Shown here piece after piece: positions 39,135 to 48,279 of a stretch of 64,000 nt of DNA. The position numbers and the translations under genes are program-made. Location: contig NZ_JAHVAH010000001.1 of assembly GCF_019264355.1 (NCBI RefSeq), forward strand, positions 1,286,001-1,350,000, read 5' to 3'. The stretch's first letter is position 1, and each line of letters starts with the position of its first letter. This DNA is from Sphingomicrobium clamense. GTDB lineage: Bacteria; Pseudomonadota; Alphaproteobacteria; Sphingomonadales; Sphingomonadaceae. The notes beneath the pieces are model-generated. The model saw nothing but the letters and a program-made list of their open reading frames with translations. It did not search any database and was not told the origin of the DNA.

Positions 39135-40070
39135 CTATACTTCCAGTTTTTCCACCAGTTCCGCCATGTCCGACGGAAGGGCGCTAGAAAACGACAAACG
39201 GTCCTTAGTGACCGGATGGGTAAAGCCTAGCTCGGCAGCGTGGAGCGCCTGTCGTTCGAAACCCAGTTCTTTCAATAGATTGCGATGCGTCTTTTTTGTT
39301 CTTCCGTAAGTCGGATCGCCGACCAGCGGGTGGCCCAGCGACGCCATGTGGACACGAACCTGGTGCGTGCGCCCGGTTTCCAGCCGGCATTCGACCAGGC
39401 TCGCATCCTTCAGGTTCGCCAGCTTGGCCCAATGGGTTACAGCGCGCTTGCCTCTGCCTTCGGCCACCACCGCCATCTTCTTGCGGTTTTGCGGGCTGCG
39501 GGCAAGCGGGGCGTCCACGGTGCCCTTGCCCTGCAGGATCGTGCCCGAGGCGACTGCCAGATAGCGCCGGTCGATGCTGTGGGCTGCGAATTGCTTCGCG
39601 AGCCCTTCATGCGCTACATCGGTCTTTGCGACGACCAGCAGGCCGGACGTGTCCTTGTCGATACGGTGGACGATCCCGGGCCTCGCGACGCCACCGATAC
39701 CCGATAGCTGGCCCGCGCAATGATGGAGCAGCGCATTGACCAGCGTCCCGTCGGGGTTACCTGCTGCTGGATGCACGACCAGCCCGGCGGGCTTGTCGAC
39801 GACGAGCAAATGCTCGTCTTCGTGCACGATCGTCAACGGGATATCCTGCGGCGTCGCGTGGTGCGGCGTCGGTTCGGGGACGTCGAGCGTGTAGCGTTCG
39901 TCGCCCTTCACCTTGGTCGCGGGATCGCGGACGAGCTCTCCTTGGCCGTCGGTCAATTGGCCGTCCTTGACCAGCTTCTTGATCCGTTCGCGCGAGAGGG
40001 TGGGGATGGCCTGCGCGAGCGCACGGTCGAGCCGCCAGCCCGCCTGTGCCGCTTCCAGCGCGACGCTCAT
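39135..40070 (-). CDS. rluD: 23S rRNA pseudouridine synthase RluD
   Basis: RluD modifies uridines of helix 69 in 23S rRNA. The product of about 311 residues has an N-terminal S4 domain (AGWRLDRALAQAIPTLSRERIKKLV in two stretches) and the RluA-family core with catalytic Asp in HRIDKDTSGLLVVAKT. The C-terminal GRTHQVRVHMASLGHPLVGD is typical. The ATG at 40070 is preceded by GGGGGGAAG; ATGs at 40085 and 40106 are alternatives. It diverges from chpT. Confidence 0.93.
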   Translation of the reverse strand: MSVALEAAQAGWRLDRALAQAIPTLSRERIKKLVKDGQLTDGQGELVRDPATKVKGDERYTLDVPEPTPHHATPQDIPLTIVHEDEHLLVVDKPAGLVVHPAAGNPDGTLVNALLHHCAGQLSGIGGVARPGIVHRIDKDTSGLLVVAKTDVAHEGLAKQFAAHSIDRRYLAVASGTILQGKGTVDAPLARSPQNRKKMAVVAEGRGKRAVTHWAKLANLKDASLVECRLETGRTHQVRVHMASLGHPLVGDPTYGRTKKTHRNLLKELGFERQALHAAELGFTHPVTKDRLSFSSALPSDMAELVEKLEV

Positions 40071-40167
40071 CTTCCCCCCACTCATTGCACCGATATAGGG
40101 GGGCAATACGGCGCTTCAATGGCTTCGGGGTTGCAACCCGGAATCGCTTGGCCCACTACACGGACCC

Positions 40168-40818
40168 ATGACCGATACCGATTTCGCGAGCCTGCTGTGC
40201 AGCCGCCTGTGCCACGACCTCCTGTCGCCTGTTGGCGCCCTCAATAATGGCCTCGAATTGCTCGCCGACGAAGACGATCCGGCGATGCGCGACCAAGTGC
40301 TCGAGCTGCTTGCCGACAGCGCGCGTGCGACGGCGGAAAAGCTCAAATTCTTCCGTCTCGCCTTCGGCGCTGCAGGCGGATATGGCGCGATGATCGAGAC
40401 CGACGAGGCGAAGCAGGCGCTCGCGGGCGTGTTGGCCGAGAAGAAGGTCGATCTGGGCTGGATGGTGGCAGACGCCAAGCTACCCAAGGATGCGGTCAAG
40501 TTGCTGCTCAACCTGTCGTTGATCGCGGGCGACGCGCTGGTGCGTGGCGGGCGGCTCGACGTCGGCGCCGAACGCGGTGAGGGCGGCATCGAACTGGCCG
40601 TGCGAGCCGAGGGGCCTCGCCTGCTGCTCGACCCGAACCTGCGCGCCATGCTGGTAGACGGTCCCGCGGGCAAGGAAGGCGAAGCGCGCACCGCCGCCGC
40701 GCAATTGGCGCACGCACTCGCCGCCTCATCGGACAGCAGCATTCGCCTGTCCGATCCCGACGACGGCCTGCTCGTCATGGGCGTGAGTCTGCCCCAGCCC
40801 GATGGCATGATCGGCTAA
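40168..40818 (+). CDS. chpT: Histidine phosphotransferase ChpT
   Basis: ChpT passes phosphate from CckA to CtrA and CpdR in alphaproteobacteria. The 216-residue product begins with SLLCSRLCHDLLSPVGALNNGLELL in two parts, with the phospho-accepting His16 in the family's LCHD signature. The second half has a degenerate kinase-like fold (LGWMVADAKLPKDAVKLLLNLSLIAG), as known for ChpT. cheA starts 80 bases downstream on the same strand. The relay partner CckA is 11 kb upstream. Confidence 0.93.
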   Translation: MTDTDFASLLCSRLCHDLLSPVGALNNGLELLADEDDPAMRDQVLELLADSARATAEKLKFFRLAFGAAGGYGAMIETDEAKQALAGVLAEKKVDLGWMVADAKLPKDAVKLLLNLSLIAGDALVRGGRLDVGAERGEGGIELAVRAEGPRLLLDPNLRAMLVDGPAGKEGEARTAAAQLAHALAASSDSSIRLSDPDDGLLVMGVSLPQPDGMIG

Positions 40819-40898
40819 AAAGCGCACATCGCTAACGCGGCCTTAACCCTTCCGCGTCATGAAGGACCCTGACTGAAACTTGTTTTCGCAGGGGCCTC

Positions 40899-43271
40899 AT
40901 GGACGACCTGATTGCAGATTTTGTCGCGGAATGCCGCGAAATGCTCGAAAGCCTGGGGGGCGAGATCGTCGCCTGGGAAGCCGAGCCGCACGACCGCGCG
41001 CGCCTCGACAGCATCTTCCGCTTTGTCCACACCGTGAAGGGCAATTGCGGCTTTTTCGACTTTCCGCGCCTCGAAGCGCTGAGCCATGCCGCCGAGGATG
41101 CCTTGGCCGATTGCCGCGCCGATCGCCGCAAGGCCGATGCCAAGCTGGTCAGCGCCGTGCTCGCCGTCATCGATCGCATTGGCGAGATGATCGAGCTGAT
41201 CGACCAAGGCCAGGATATTCCCGACGGCGACGATGGCGACCTGATCCATGCACTCGAGGAAGGCGCCGAGATCATCGTCGAGAACACGCCCGTCTTCGAG
41301 AAATCGGACGGTGACAATGCGCCCGCCGCGGTGGGCCATGCCGCGCCGCGCACGATCCGCCTGTCGGTCGACCTGCTTGATCGCGTGATGAGTGGCGTGT
41401 CCGACATGGTGCTGGCGCGCAACGAGCTCGCCCGGCGCCTGCGCGAGGCCCCCGAGGACGTTGCCGTCGCCGGCGCCTTCGAGCGACTGTCCGGCATTAT
41501 CGCCGAGATGCGCGACAGCATCACCCAGACCCGCATGCAGCGGATCGAGAACTTGTTCGTCGCGCTGCCGCGCATGGTGCGCGACCTTTCGAACGACCTC
41601 GACAAGCAGGTCATGATCGACATCGATGGCGGAGACGTCGAGCTGGACCGCGAGATGATCGAGATGATCCGGGATCCGCTGACCCACATCATCCGTAATG
41701 CGGTCGATCACGGGATCGAGGCGCCCGCCGATCGCCTCACCGCCGGCAAGCGCGAAATCGGCATGCTCAAGGTGTCGGCGCGCCAGTCGGGCAACCAGAT
41801 CCTCATCGACATCGTCGACGACGGCAAGGGCATCGATCCCAAGAAGCTGGTCGAGAAGGCACTGGCCAACGGCGTCATCGACCGCGCCGAGATGGAAGAG
41901 ATGACCGAGCGCCAGAAGCTCAACCTGATTTTCGCCGCCGGCCTGTCGACCGCATCTGAAGTGACGTCAGTCTCGGGCCGCGGTGTCGGCATGGATGTCG
42001 TTCGCTCCAATATCGAACGCATTGGCGGCGTCGTCGAAGTCGACAGCAAGATCGGCGAGGGCACCCGCATGACGCTGCGGGTGCCGTTGACCCTGACCAT
42101 TATCCCCGCACTGACCGTATCGATCGGCGACCAGCATTTCGCGATCCCGCGCTCGGCGATCGAGGAAATCGTGCGCGCCAACGGTTCGTCGGTGACCTTC
42201 GAACGCGTCGGCGGGGCAGGGGTCGCCACCATCCGCGGCAAGCGCGTGCCCGAAATCGCGCTTGCCGACGTGCTCGAACTGCCGAGCGACCTGCATGACG
42301 AGGATCGAACCTTGGTCGTCATCCGTCCGGCGGGCGGCGATACCTATGCGCTCGCGGTGGACAAGATCCACGATCATGAAGAGCTGGTCGTCAAGCCGGC
42401 CGCGCCAGCGGTCATGGCCACCGGCCTCTACGCCGGCACGACGCTCGCGGACGATGGCAGCCCGATCCTGTTGTTCGACCCGGCAGGGCTCGCCGAAGTC
42501 GGCGGGGTCAAGCTGGGCGAAGTCGATCGCAATGCCGAAGAGGAAGTCGACGCGGCCAACGACGATCATGTCGAAGTGCTGCTGTTCCGCTCGCTCGGTG
42601 GCGAACGCCGCGCGATCCGCCTGGGATTGGTCGACCGGATCGAGGAAGTCGATGTCGAGCAATTCGGCGTCTCAGCCGGACAGCTGCGCGTGCAGCTGGG
42701 CGAACAGATCCTGCCGCTTGCGGGCATCGACAGCCTCTCGGCACTGCCGAAGTCGGGCAAGGTTCGAGTCTTCCGCCTCGGCGATGGCGAGCGCGAGCTC
42801 GGCTATGTCTTCGACGCGGTCGCCGAACTGGCCGCGCTTGACTACGAAATCACGCCTGCCGAAACCCAGGGCGAGGTCGAGGGCGTTACCCTGATCGCGG
42901 GCAAGCCCGCCGAGCTGGTCGACGTCCACTGGCTGTTCACCAACCTGCTGCGCGCCACCGCCGGCAAACCGCAGCGTCGTCCGGTCTGCTGCCTGCCGAA
43001 GGACGACGTCTGGATGCAGAACATGCTCCGCCCGATCGTCGAGGCCGCGGGTTATCGCGTCGTCGATGTCGGCAGCGAAGAAGAAAAGATCGCCGAACTG
43101 GTGGTTGCCACCGAAAATGCCGAATGGCCGCTGCCCAAAGAACCTGGGGATGCCACCATCCTTCGCCTGCGCAACAGCGCCGAGGGCGATGACGAAAGTG
43201 TCTACCGTTATGACCGTGCAGGGCTGCTGATGGTGCTCAAGTCGGTCACTGCCGCTGGAGGCGCGAAATGA
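40899..43271 (+). CDS. cheA: Chemotaxis histidine kinase CheA with two CheW-like regions and a receiver-like tail
   Basis: CheA phosphorylates CheY and CheB in response to receptors. The 790-residue product has an Hpt domain with His44 (FRFVHTVKGNCGFF), no clear P2 domain, a dimerisation region near 145-210, an ATPase (RNAVDHGIE, DIVDDGKGID, GRGVGMDVVRSN) near 210-375 and a CheW-like domain near 375-510. A second CheW-like stretch (VEVLLFRSLGGERRAIRLG and on) covers about 545-680. The last 100 residues (from about 692, VCCLPKDDVWMQNMLRPIVE) resemble a receiver without an obvious phospho-accepting Asp. GCAGGGG precedes the ATG, and the stop overlaps cheW. Confidence 0.92.
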   Translation: MDDLIADFVAECREMLESLGGEIVAWEAEPHDRARLDSIFRFVHTVKGNCGFFDFPRLEALSHAAEDALADCRADRRKADAKLVSAVLAVIDRIGEMIELIDQGQDIPDGDDGDLIHALEEGAEIIVENTPVFEKSDGDNAPAAVGHAAPRTIRLSVDLLDRVMSGVSDMVLARNELARRLREAPEDVAVAGAFERLSGIIAEMRDSITQTRMQRIENLFVALPRMVRDLSNDLDKQVMIDIDGGDVELDREMIEMIRDPLTHIIRNAVDHGIEAPADRLTAGKREIGMLKVSARQSGNQILIDIVDDGKGIDPKKLVEKALANGVIDRAEMEEMTERQKLNLIFAAGLSTASEVTSVSGRGVGMDVVRSNIERIGGVVEVDSKIGEGTRMTLRVPLTLTIIPALTVSIGDQHFAIPRSAIEEIVRANGSSVTFERVGGAGVATIRGKRVPEIALADVLELPSDLHDEDRTLVVIRPAGGDTYALAVDKIHDHEELVVKPAAPAVMATGLYAGTTLADDGSPILLFDPAGLAEVGGVKLGEVDRNAEEEVDAANDDHVEVLLFRSLGGERRAIRLGLVDRIEEVDVEQFGVSAGQLRVQLGEQILPLAGIDSLSALPKSGKVRVFRLGDGERELGYVFDAVAELAALDYEITPAETQGEVEGVTLIAGKPAELVDVHWLFTNLLRATAGKPQRRPVCCLPKDDVWMQNMLRPIVEAAGYRVVDVGSEEEKIAELVVATENAEWPLPKEPGDATILRLRNSAEGDDESVYRYDRAGLLMVLKSVTAAGGAK

Positions 43272-43711
43272 ACGAACTGCTGCTGATCGTGACGATCGCG
43301 GGTGACCGCGTCGCCCTGCCTGCCGCTGCCGTCGAGAGCGTGATCGAGCTCGATGCGCTTATTCCCGTTCCGCGCGCGCCCGACCATCTTGCCGGGCTGT
43401 CGGCGCTGCGCAGCCGCGTGTTGACCGTGATCGATTGCCAACGCGCGCTGGGCATGGGCGCGACCAGCTTTGGCGACGGGCAGATCCACGAAGCCGCAGT
43501 GGTCGAAATGGACGGTCATCATTACGCGCTGAGCGTCGATGCCGTCGAGGACGTGATCGAGGCGCTGAGCGAGCCCAAACAGGTTCGTGCCGCGATGGGC
43601 GAGGGCTGGGAGCGCGTGTCGGCCGGCATGGTCGAAACCCAGGAAGGGCCACTGCTGCTCGTATCGATCGAAGCGATTGTCGAGGGCCGCCAGGAAATGG
43701 CTGCTGCTTAA
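43268..43711 (+). CDS. cheW: Chemotaxis coupling protein CheW
   Basis: CheW bridges receptors and CheA. The 147-residue product is a single CheW domain: LLLIVTIAGDRVALPAAAVESVIE at the start, then APDHLAGLSALRSRVLTVIDCQRAL and LSVDAVEDVIE. The length is normal. The ATG overlaps the cheA stop (ATGA). cheY follows after 60 bases. Confidence 0.9.
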   Translation: MNELLLIVTIAGDRVALPAAAVESVIELDALIPVPRAPDHLAGLSALRSRVLTVIDCQRALGMGATSFGDGQIHEAAVVEMDGHHYALSVDAVEDVIEALSEPKQVRAAMGEGWERVSAGMVETQEGPLLLVSIEAIVEGRQEMAAA

Positions 43712-43771
43712 GACCTTATTACCTATTTCAAGCTAACAGTTGTCACAGCAACGCAAATTCAAGGGCCGGTT

Positions 43772-44137
43772 ATGAAAACCTGTTTGATCGTCGATGACTC
43801 CAAAGTGATCCGCAAGGTTGCGCGTCACATCCTCGAAACGCTCGAATTCAACGTCGAGGAGGCCGGTGACGGTCGCGAGGCGCTGTCGCATTGCGAGAGC
43901 GCCATGCCCGACGTCGTCCTGCTCGACTGGAACATGCCGGTCATGAGCGGCATGGAGTTTCTCAAGCTGCTTCGCCAGTCGGGTCATGGCGACCAGCCCA
44001 AGGTCGTCTTCTGCACGACCGAGAACGACATGGCGCACATCCGCGCCGCGCTCGAAGCGGGTGCGGACGAATATGTCATGAAGCCGTTCGATCGCGAGAC
44101 GCTGCACGTCAAGCTCCAACTCGTCGGCGTCGCCTAA
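43772..44137 (+). CDS. cheY: Chemotaxis response regulator CheY
   Basis: CheY-phosphate binds the flagellar motor switch in most species. The 121-residue product is a single receiver with D8/D9, phosphorylation site Asp52 (LLDWNMPVMSG), a Thr in FCTTEND and Lys in VMKPFD. The position inside the che cluster sets it apart from the receiver at 29000. No flagellar gene is present in the window, so the output is unconfirmed. Confidence 0.9.
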   Translation: MKTCLIVDDSKVIRKVARHILETLEFNVEEAGDGREALSHCESAMPDVVLLDWNMPVMSGMEFLKLLRQSGHGDQPKVVFCTTENDMAHIRAALEAGADEYVMKPFDRETLHVKLQLVGVA

Positions 44138-44150
44138 GAGGAGCCCGCCC

Positions 44151-45251
44151 ATGGCCGGGCTCGCCCACCAACTTCCGCCGGACACGACCGGAGGCGACCA
44201 AGTCACCCGCGTAATGCTGGTCGACGACTCGATGGTCGCGCGCGCCGTGCTCTCGCGCATGATCGAGATGTCGCCCGATTTCGAGGTCGTCGGCGTCGCC
44301 GGCACCGCCGAAGACGCGCTCGTCGCGCTTCGCGAGACCAACGTGCCTGTCGACATCGTCATTCTCGATCTCGAGATGCCGGGCATGGGCGGCCTCAAGT
44401 CGCTCCCCGAAATTCTGGAAGCCGCCTCCGGCGCGCAAGTATTGGTGGTGTCTTCGCTTGCCGAGGAAGGCGCCGAGGCGACCGTCAAGGCGCTCGCCAT
44501 GGGCGCGGCGGACACCTTGCCCAAGCCGGGCACGGGGCGCTTTAACGGCAAATTCTCGGATATCCTGCTCGAGCGGCTTCGTGCGCTTGTTCCGGCACCT
44601 ACGGCTTCGCGCGAAAACGTCGTGCCGCGCAAGTCGACTCCCGCCATTCCGGCCAATCGCGAGATGCCAGATAGCGACATCGGTGTCTTGGCCATCGGAT
44701 CGAGCACGGGCGGCATTCACGCGCTGGCGAGCTTCTTCGAGACGCTGGAAGGGCCGATCGGTGCGCCGATCCTGGTGACCCAGCACCTCCCGGCAGCTTT
44801 CATGACCGTGTTTGCACGCCAGCTGTCGATGGCCTCAGGGCTGCCCGCGTGCGTCGCCGAAGACAATATGCTGCTCAAGCCTGACCATATCTTCGTCGCG
44901 CCCGGTGACCGCCACCTGACAGTGAAGGGCCGCAAGAATGGGCTCTATGTCAGACTTCTCGAGGGGCGCCACGCCTCGGGGTGCCTCCCGTCAGTCGATC
45001 CGATGTTCGAAACGGCCGCCGAAGCGCTCGGCGATAAGGCGCTGGGCGTCATCCTGACCGGCATGGGGCGCGACGGTCTCGAAGGCTCTCGCACGATGGT
45101 CGCAAAGGGCGGCGCTGTCATTGCACAGGACGAAGCGAGCTGTGCCGTCTGGGGCATGCCGCGCGCGGTGGCGGAAGCCGGACTGGCTTGTGCGGCGCTG
45201 CCGCCGGCCGACATCGCCCGTCTCGTGGTTGAGCGGGCGCGGGGGAAATAA
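44151..45251 (+). CDS. cheB: Chemotaxis protein-glutamate methylesterase CheB
   Basis: CheB removes methyl groups from chemoreceptors for adaptation. The 366-residue product has an N-terminal receiver (VMLVDDSMVAR, phospho-Asp in VILDLEMPGMGG), a linker, and a C-terminal methylesterase with the catalytic triad in AIGSSTGGIHAL (Ser), VTQHLP (His) and GMGRDG (Asp). GAGGAG precedes the ATG; the first 20 residues are unusual for CheB, so the start could be a little later. It overlaps cheR by one base. Confidence 0.93.
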   Translation: MAGLAHQLPPDTTGGDQVTRVMLVDDSMVARAVLSRMIEMSPDFEVVGVAGTAEDALVALRETNVPVDIVILDLEMPGMGGLKSLPEILEAASGAQVLVVSSLAEEGAEATVKALAMGAADTLPKPGTGRFNGKFSDILLERLRALVPAPTASRENVVPRKSTPAIPANREMPDSDIGVLAIGSSTGGIHALASFFETLEGPIGAPILVTQHLPAAFMTVFARQLSMASGLPACVAEDNMLLKPDHIFVAPGDRHLTVKGRKNGLYVRLLEGRHASGCLPSVDPMFETAAEALGDKALGVILTGMGRDGLEGSRTMVAKGGAVIAQDEASCAVWGMPRAVAEAGLACAALPPADIARLVVERARGK

Positions 45252-46105
45252 TGCAGGTTTCGGATAGTACGTCGCGTATCTTGGCAGGGCTCCTCGAAGC
45301 CCGCACCGGTCAACAGCTCACCTTGTCGCGCCGTTGGCGGATCGAGACCGCATTGTCCGCGCTGCTGCGCGAGCGGCACATCGCGACGATGGACGAGTTG
45401 ATCACGATCCTGGTCGCCAACAAGGACACCAACCTGTCCGACCAGGTCGTCGAGGCGCTGCTCAACAACGAGACCTATTTCTTCCGTGATCGCACGCCGT
45501 TCGACATGCTCGAACAGGAGGTGCTTCCGCGCCTGCATGCCGCGCGCAAGGACCAGCGCCGGCTGCGCGTCTGGTCCGCCGGCTGTTCATCGGGGCAGGA
45601 GGCCTATTCGATCGCCATGCTGCTCGCCGAAAATCCGGCCAAGTGGGATGGTTGGACGGTCGACATCATCGGCACCGACGTGTCGCAAGCCGTCGTCGAA
45701 CGTGCTCGCAAGGCGCATTATTCGCAGTTCGAAGTCCAGCGCGGGCTGGGCATCCAGCAGACCATCCGCTGGTTCCGCGAGAACGAGAATGGCTGGCAGG
45801 CGAACGAGGCGCTCAAGCGCAAGGTCCGCTTCGAACAGCGCAACCTGCTCGAACCGGCACCGTCGGGCGGCCCGTTCGACATCGTGTTGTGTCGCAACGT
45901 GCTGCTGTATCTCAACAACGAACGCCGTCGCATCGCCTTCGACCGGATCGCCGAGGCGATTGCCGAGGACGGCGCACTGCTGTTGGGTGCTGGCGAGACC
46001 GTGATCGGTCAGACCACGCGTTTCGAAGCCGACCCCACGGCCCGTGGCATCTACCGCCCGAGCGGTGTTGCCGAGGGACAGCAACCCGTTAGATTCGGCA
46101 CCTGA
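45251..46105 (+). CDS. cheR: Chemotaxis protein methyltransferase CheR
   Basis: CheR methylates glutamates of chemoreceptors with S-adenosylmethionine. The 284-residue product has the small N-terminal helical domain, then LNNETYFFRD, the SAM-binding VWSAGCSSGQEAYSIAMLL, and FDIVLCRNVLLYLN. These are the class signatures. It closes the cheA-cheW-cheY-cheB-cheR set. No methyl-accepting receptor gene is in the window. Confidence 0.95.
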   Translation: MQVSDSTSRILAGLLEARTGQQLTLSRRWRIETALSALLRERHIATMDELITILVANKDTNLSDQVVEALLNNETYFFRDRTPFDMLEQEVLPRLHAARKDQRRLRVWSAGCSSGQEAYSIAMLLAENPAKWDGWTVDIIGTDVSQAVVERARKAHYSQFEVQRGLGIQQTIRWFRENENGWQANEALKRKVRFEQRNLLEPAPSGGPFDIVLCRNVLLYLNNERRRIAFDRIAEAIAEDGALLLGAGETVIGQTTRFEADPTARGIYRPSGVAEGQQPVRFGT

Positions 46106-46156
46106 TCCGACCACTTGCCCTTGACGGGGCATCCCCGAAAATGGCCAAGAGCGGCC

Positions 46157-46837
46157 ATGGACATGATCGACCTTCCGTCACCCAACCATGACGAGCGTAC
46201 GCTGCCCGTTTCGGTCATCGTCCTTCACTATACCGGCATGCCCAACGCGCAGGTCGCGCTCGACAAGATGACGAGCAAGGAAGGCGGCGTCTCGGCGCAC
46301 TATACGGTCGATGAGGACGGCACGGTCTACAAGCATGTCGATGAAGAGCGGCGCGCCTGGCACGCCGGCGTCAGCTACTGGCGCGGCATGACCGATCTTA
46401 ACAGCGCGAGCGTGGGCATAGAAATCGTCAATCCGGGGCACGAGTTCGGCTATCGCCCGTTTCCCGACGAGCAGATCGCCTCGGTGATCCCGCTGGTGGC
46501 CGACATCAAGAACCGTCATGGAATTTCGCGTGGTAATGTCGTCGGCCATTCAGACATCGCGCCGGCACGCAAGGAAGACCCCGGCGAGCTGTTTCCCTGG
46601 TGGGAGTTGGCCAAACGACGCCTGGCACTGCCGAGCCCCACGCGCGACCTGATGGACCCGTTCTGGACCGACGCAGGGTTCCTGCTGGCGCTCGAGCGGT
46701 TCGGCTATGACGTCAAGGACCCCGAGAAGGCCGTGATCGCCTTCCAGCGCCGTTTCCGCCCCGACATGATTGACGGCATCATCGACGGCGAATGCCGCGC
46801 CAAATTGCTCGCCCTCTTGCTACCGCGCCCGCAATAA
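46157..46837 (+). CDS. N-acetylmuramoyl-L-alanine amidase (AmpD family)
   Basis: This zinc amidase cuts the bond between muramic acid and the peptide stem. The 226-residue product has zinc ligands His24 (VLHYTG), His131 (VVGHSDIAP) and Asp141 (KEDPG), plus a further His at 69 (RRAWHAG). The C-terminal 60 residues (FLLALERFGYDV, AVIAFQRRFRPDMIDGIID) look like a peptidoglycan-binding domain. The layout fits AmpD/AmiD-like enzymes of alphaproteobacteria, and no signal peptide is evident, so a cytoplasmic recycling role is possible. I chose the ATG at 46157, since no good site supports longer starts. Confidence 0.88.
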   Translation: MDMIDLPSPNHDERTLPVSVIVLHYTGMPNAQVALDKMTSKEGGVSAHYTVDEDGTVYKHVDEERRAWHAGVSYWRGMTDLNSASVGIEIVNPGHEFGYRPFPDEQIASVIPLVADIKNRHGISRGNVVGHSDIAPARKEDPGELFPWWELAKRRLALPSPTRDLMDPFWTDAGFLLALERFGYDVKDPEKAVIAFQRRFRPDMIDGIIDGECRAKLLALLLPRPQ

Positions 46838-46852
46838 ACCATATCGCTGTCA

Positions 46853-47232
46853 CGCCAGGGGGCCGGGCGACCGCGAGTGCTTCAAACATTCGAGGAAAGT
46901 CCGGGCTCCACGGAACGACGGTGCCGGGTAACGCCCGGCCACTCCTTTTCAGGGGTGAGGGACAGTGCCACAGAAAGCATTCCGCCCATCTTCGGGTGGG
47001 TCAGGGCGAAAGGGTGCGGTAAGAGCGCACCGCGCGCTCGGCAACGAGGGCGGCACGGTAAACCCCACCGGGAGCAAGACCGAATAGGGGTGTCATTTGG
47101 GCCAGTTCCGGCCCGACGCCCGGGTTGGTTGCTCGAGCCGTGAAGCAATTCACGGCCTAGACGAATGGTCGCCTATTCCCCGCGTTTGTTCGTGGGGATG
47201 GACAGAACCCGGCTTACAGGCCTCCTGGCGCT
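46853..47232 (+). ncRNA. rnpB: RNase P RNA (type A)
   Basis: RNase P RNA is the catalytic subunit that removes the 5' leader of tRNA precursors. GAGGAAAGTCCGGGC at 46892-46906 and ACAGAACCCGGCTTA at 47202-47216 are the universally conserved 5' and 3' elements of the catalytic core. The ends CGCCAGG (46853) and CCTGGCG (47224-47230) pair as the closing helix P1. The roughly 380-base length is normal. It lies between the amidase and the J-domain gene, on the plus strand. The exact ends are set by the helix, to within a few bases. Confidence 0.95.
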
Positions 47233-47275
47233 TTGATGACTGGAAGTGGCGGCATGCCCCGCCTAAGGGAGTAGA

Positions 47276-47824
47276 ATGCCGCGTCGCCAACGATCCGATG
47301 ACTGGGGATTCCCCCGCTGGCGTCCCTATGGCGACAAGGGTCGCGAAGCGGCGAAGGTGCGGCTGTGCGACCGCGTGGGTTGCAGCGAGGCTGGCGACAA
47401 GCCTGCGCCCAAGTCACCCAACAGCCCCGAACGCTGGATGTTCTGCGAGAAACACGCCGCGGAATATAATCGCAACTGGGACTATTTTGCCGGCCTGTCC
47501 GAAGAGGAAAAGGCCAAGCGCAAGGCCGACGAGCAGCGCGATGCCGGCGGCTTTCGTCAGTCGGCGCATTATCAGTGGGCAGGGCCCGGCGACGGCAGCT
47601 GGAGCCGCGAGGAAATGCGCGCCTTCGAAATTTTGGGCGTCGATCCCGGCACCGATTTTGCCGAAGTGCGCAAGGCCTTCCGCGCGTTGGCGAAGGAGCT
47701 GCACCCGGACGTGAACCCGGGTGACGAGAAAGCAGCGGACGAGTTCAAAAAGGTGCAGGCGGCCTACGACGTGCTCAAGCGCGCGGAATCGATGCGCCAG
47801 GCGCTGGGTGACGCCGAGGACTAA
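47276..47824 (+). CDS. J-domain protein with N-terminal Cys/His motif
   Basis: The 182-residue product carries a J domain at its C-terminus (about 115-178) with HPD at 143-145, the motif that stimulates DnaK ATPase. Placing the J domain last is unlike classical DnaJ. The N-terminal part holds C31, C36, C57 and H60 (CDRVGC, then MFCEKH), which could bind zinc; this is inferred. AAGGGAG precedes the ATG. It follows rnpB by about 45 bases and is convergent with the thioesterase, overlapping it by four bases. The client is unknown. Confidence 0.85.
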   Translation: MPRRQRSDDWGFPRWRPYGDKGREAAKVRLCDRVGCSEAGDKPAPKSPNSPERWMFCEKHAAEYNRNWDYFAGLSEEEKAKRKADEQRDAGGFRQSAHYQWAGPGDGSWSREEMRAFEILGVDPGTDFAEVRKAFRALAKELHPDVNPGDEKAADEFKKVQAAYDVLKRAESMRQALGDAED

Positions 47825-48279
47825 GGCCTCAGGATGAAGGTGCCGGTCACGTGCGCGACGGGGCGTTCGGGATCGCCCGTGTGCGCGATGCCGCGCGTAA
47901 AGGCGATCGCCTTCGTCATCTTGTAGCATTCGCAGCGGGCCACCAGCGTATCGCCCTTGAAGGCGGGGCGCAGATAATCGAGCCGCAGGTCGATCGTCGC
48001 GATCGGCTCGAAACGATCCAGTTTCTGCCAGACGGCCGCGCCGCTGCACGTATCGACAAGGCTGACGATCGCGCCCGAGGCGACGATGCCGTCGGCTGGG
48101 ACACCGACAAGCTCGTCGCGCGCTTCCATCGTCAACTGCGCCCAATCGGGACCGCTCTGGTCGTAGGCGATGCCCAGCGCCTTGCCGTGTCCGACGGCGC
48201 GCGCAATCTGGAAGAAGCGCTCGATGTCGAAACCGTCGCGATTGATCGCGTCGATTTCGGGCGGAACAGGGTCGGTCAC
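47821..48279 (-). CDS. PaaI-type hotdog-fold thioesterase
   Basis: The 152-residue product has the single hotdog domain pattern: VGVPADGIVASGAIVSLVDTCSGAAVW, then TIDLRLDYLRPAFKGDTLVA, with an Asp in LVDTCSG as a likely catalytic residue. It is an acyl-CoA thioesterase by family, substrate unknown. The ATG overlaps the sufE stop (ATGA), and it is the last gene of the minus-strand psp-sufE run. Confidence 0.82.
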   Translation of the reverse strand: MTDPVPPEIDAINRDGFDIERFFQIARAVGHGKALGIAYDQSGPDWAQLTMEARDELVGVPADGIVASGAIVSLVDTCSGAAVWQKLDRFEPIATIDLRLDYLRPAFKGDTLVARCECYKMTKAIAFTRGIAHTGDPERPVAHVTGTFILRP

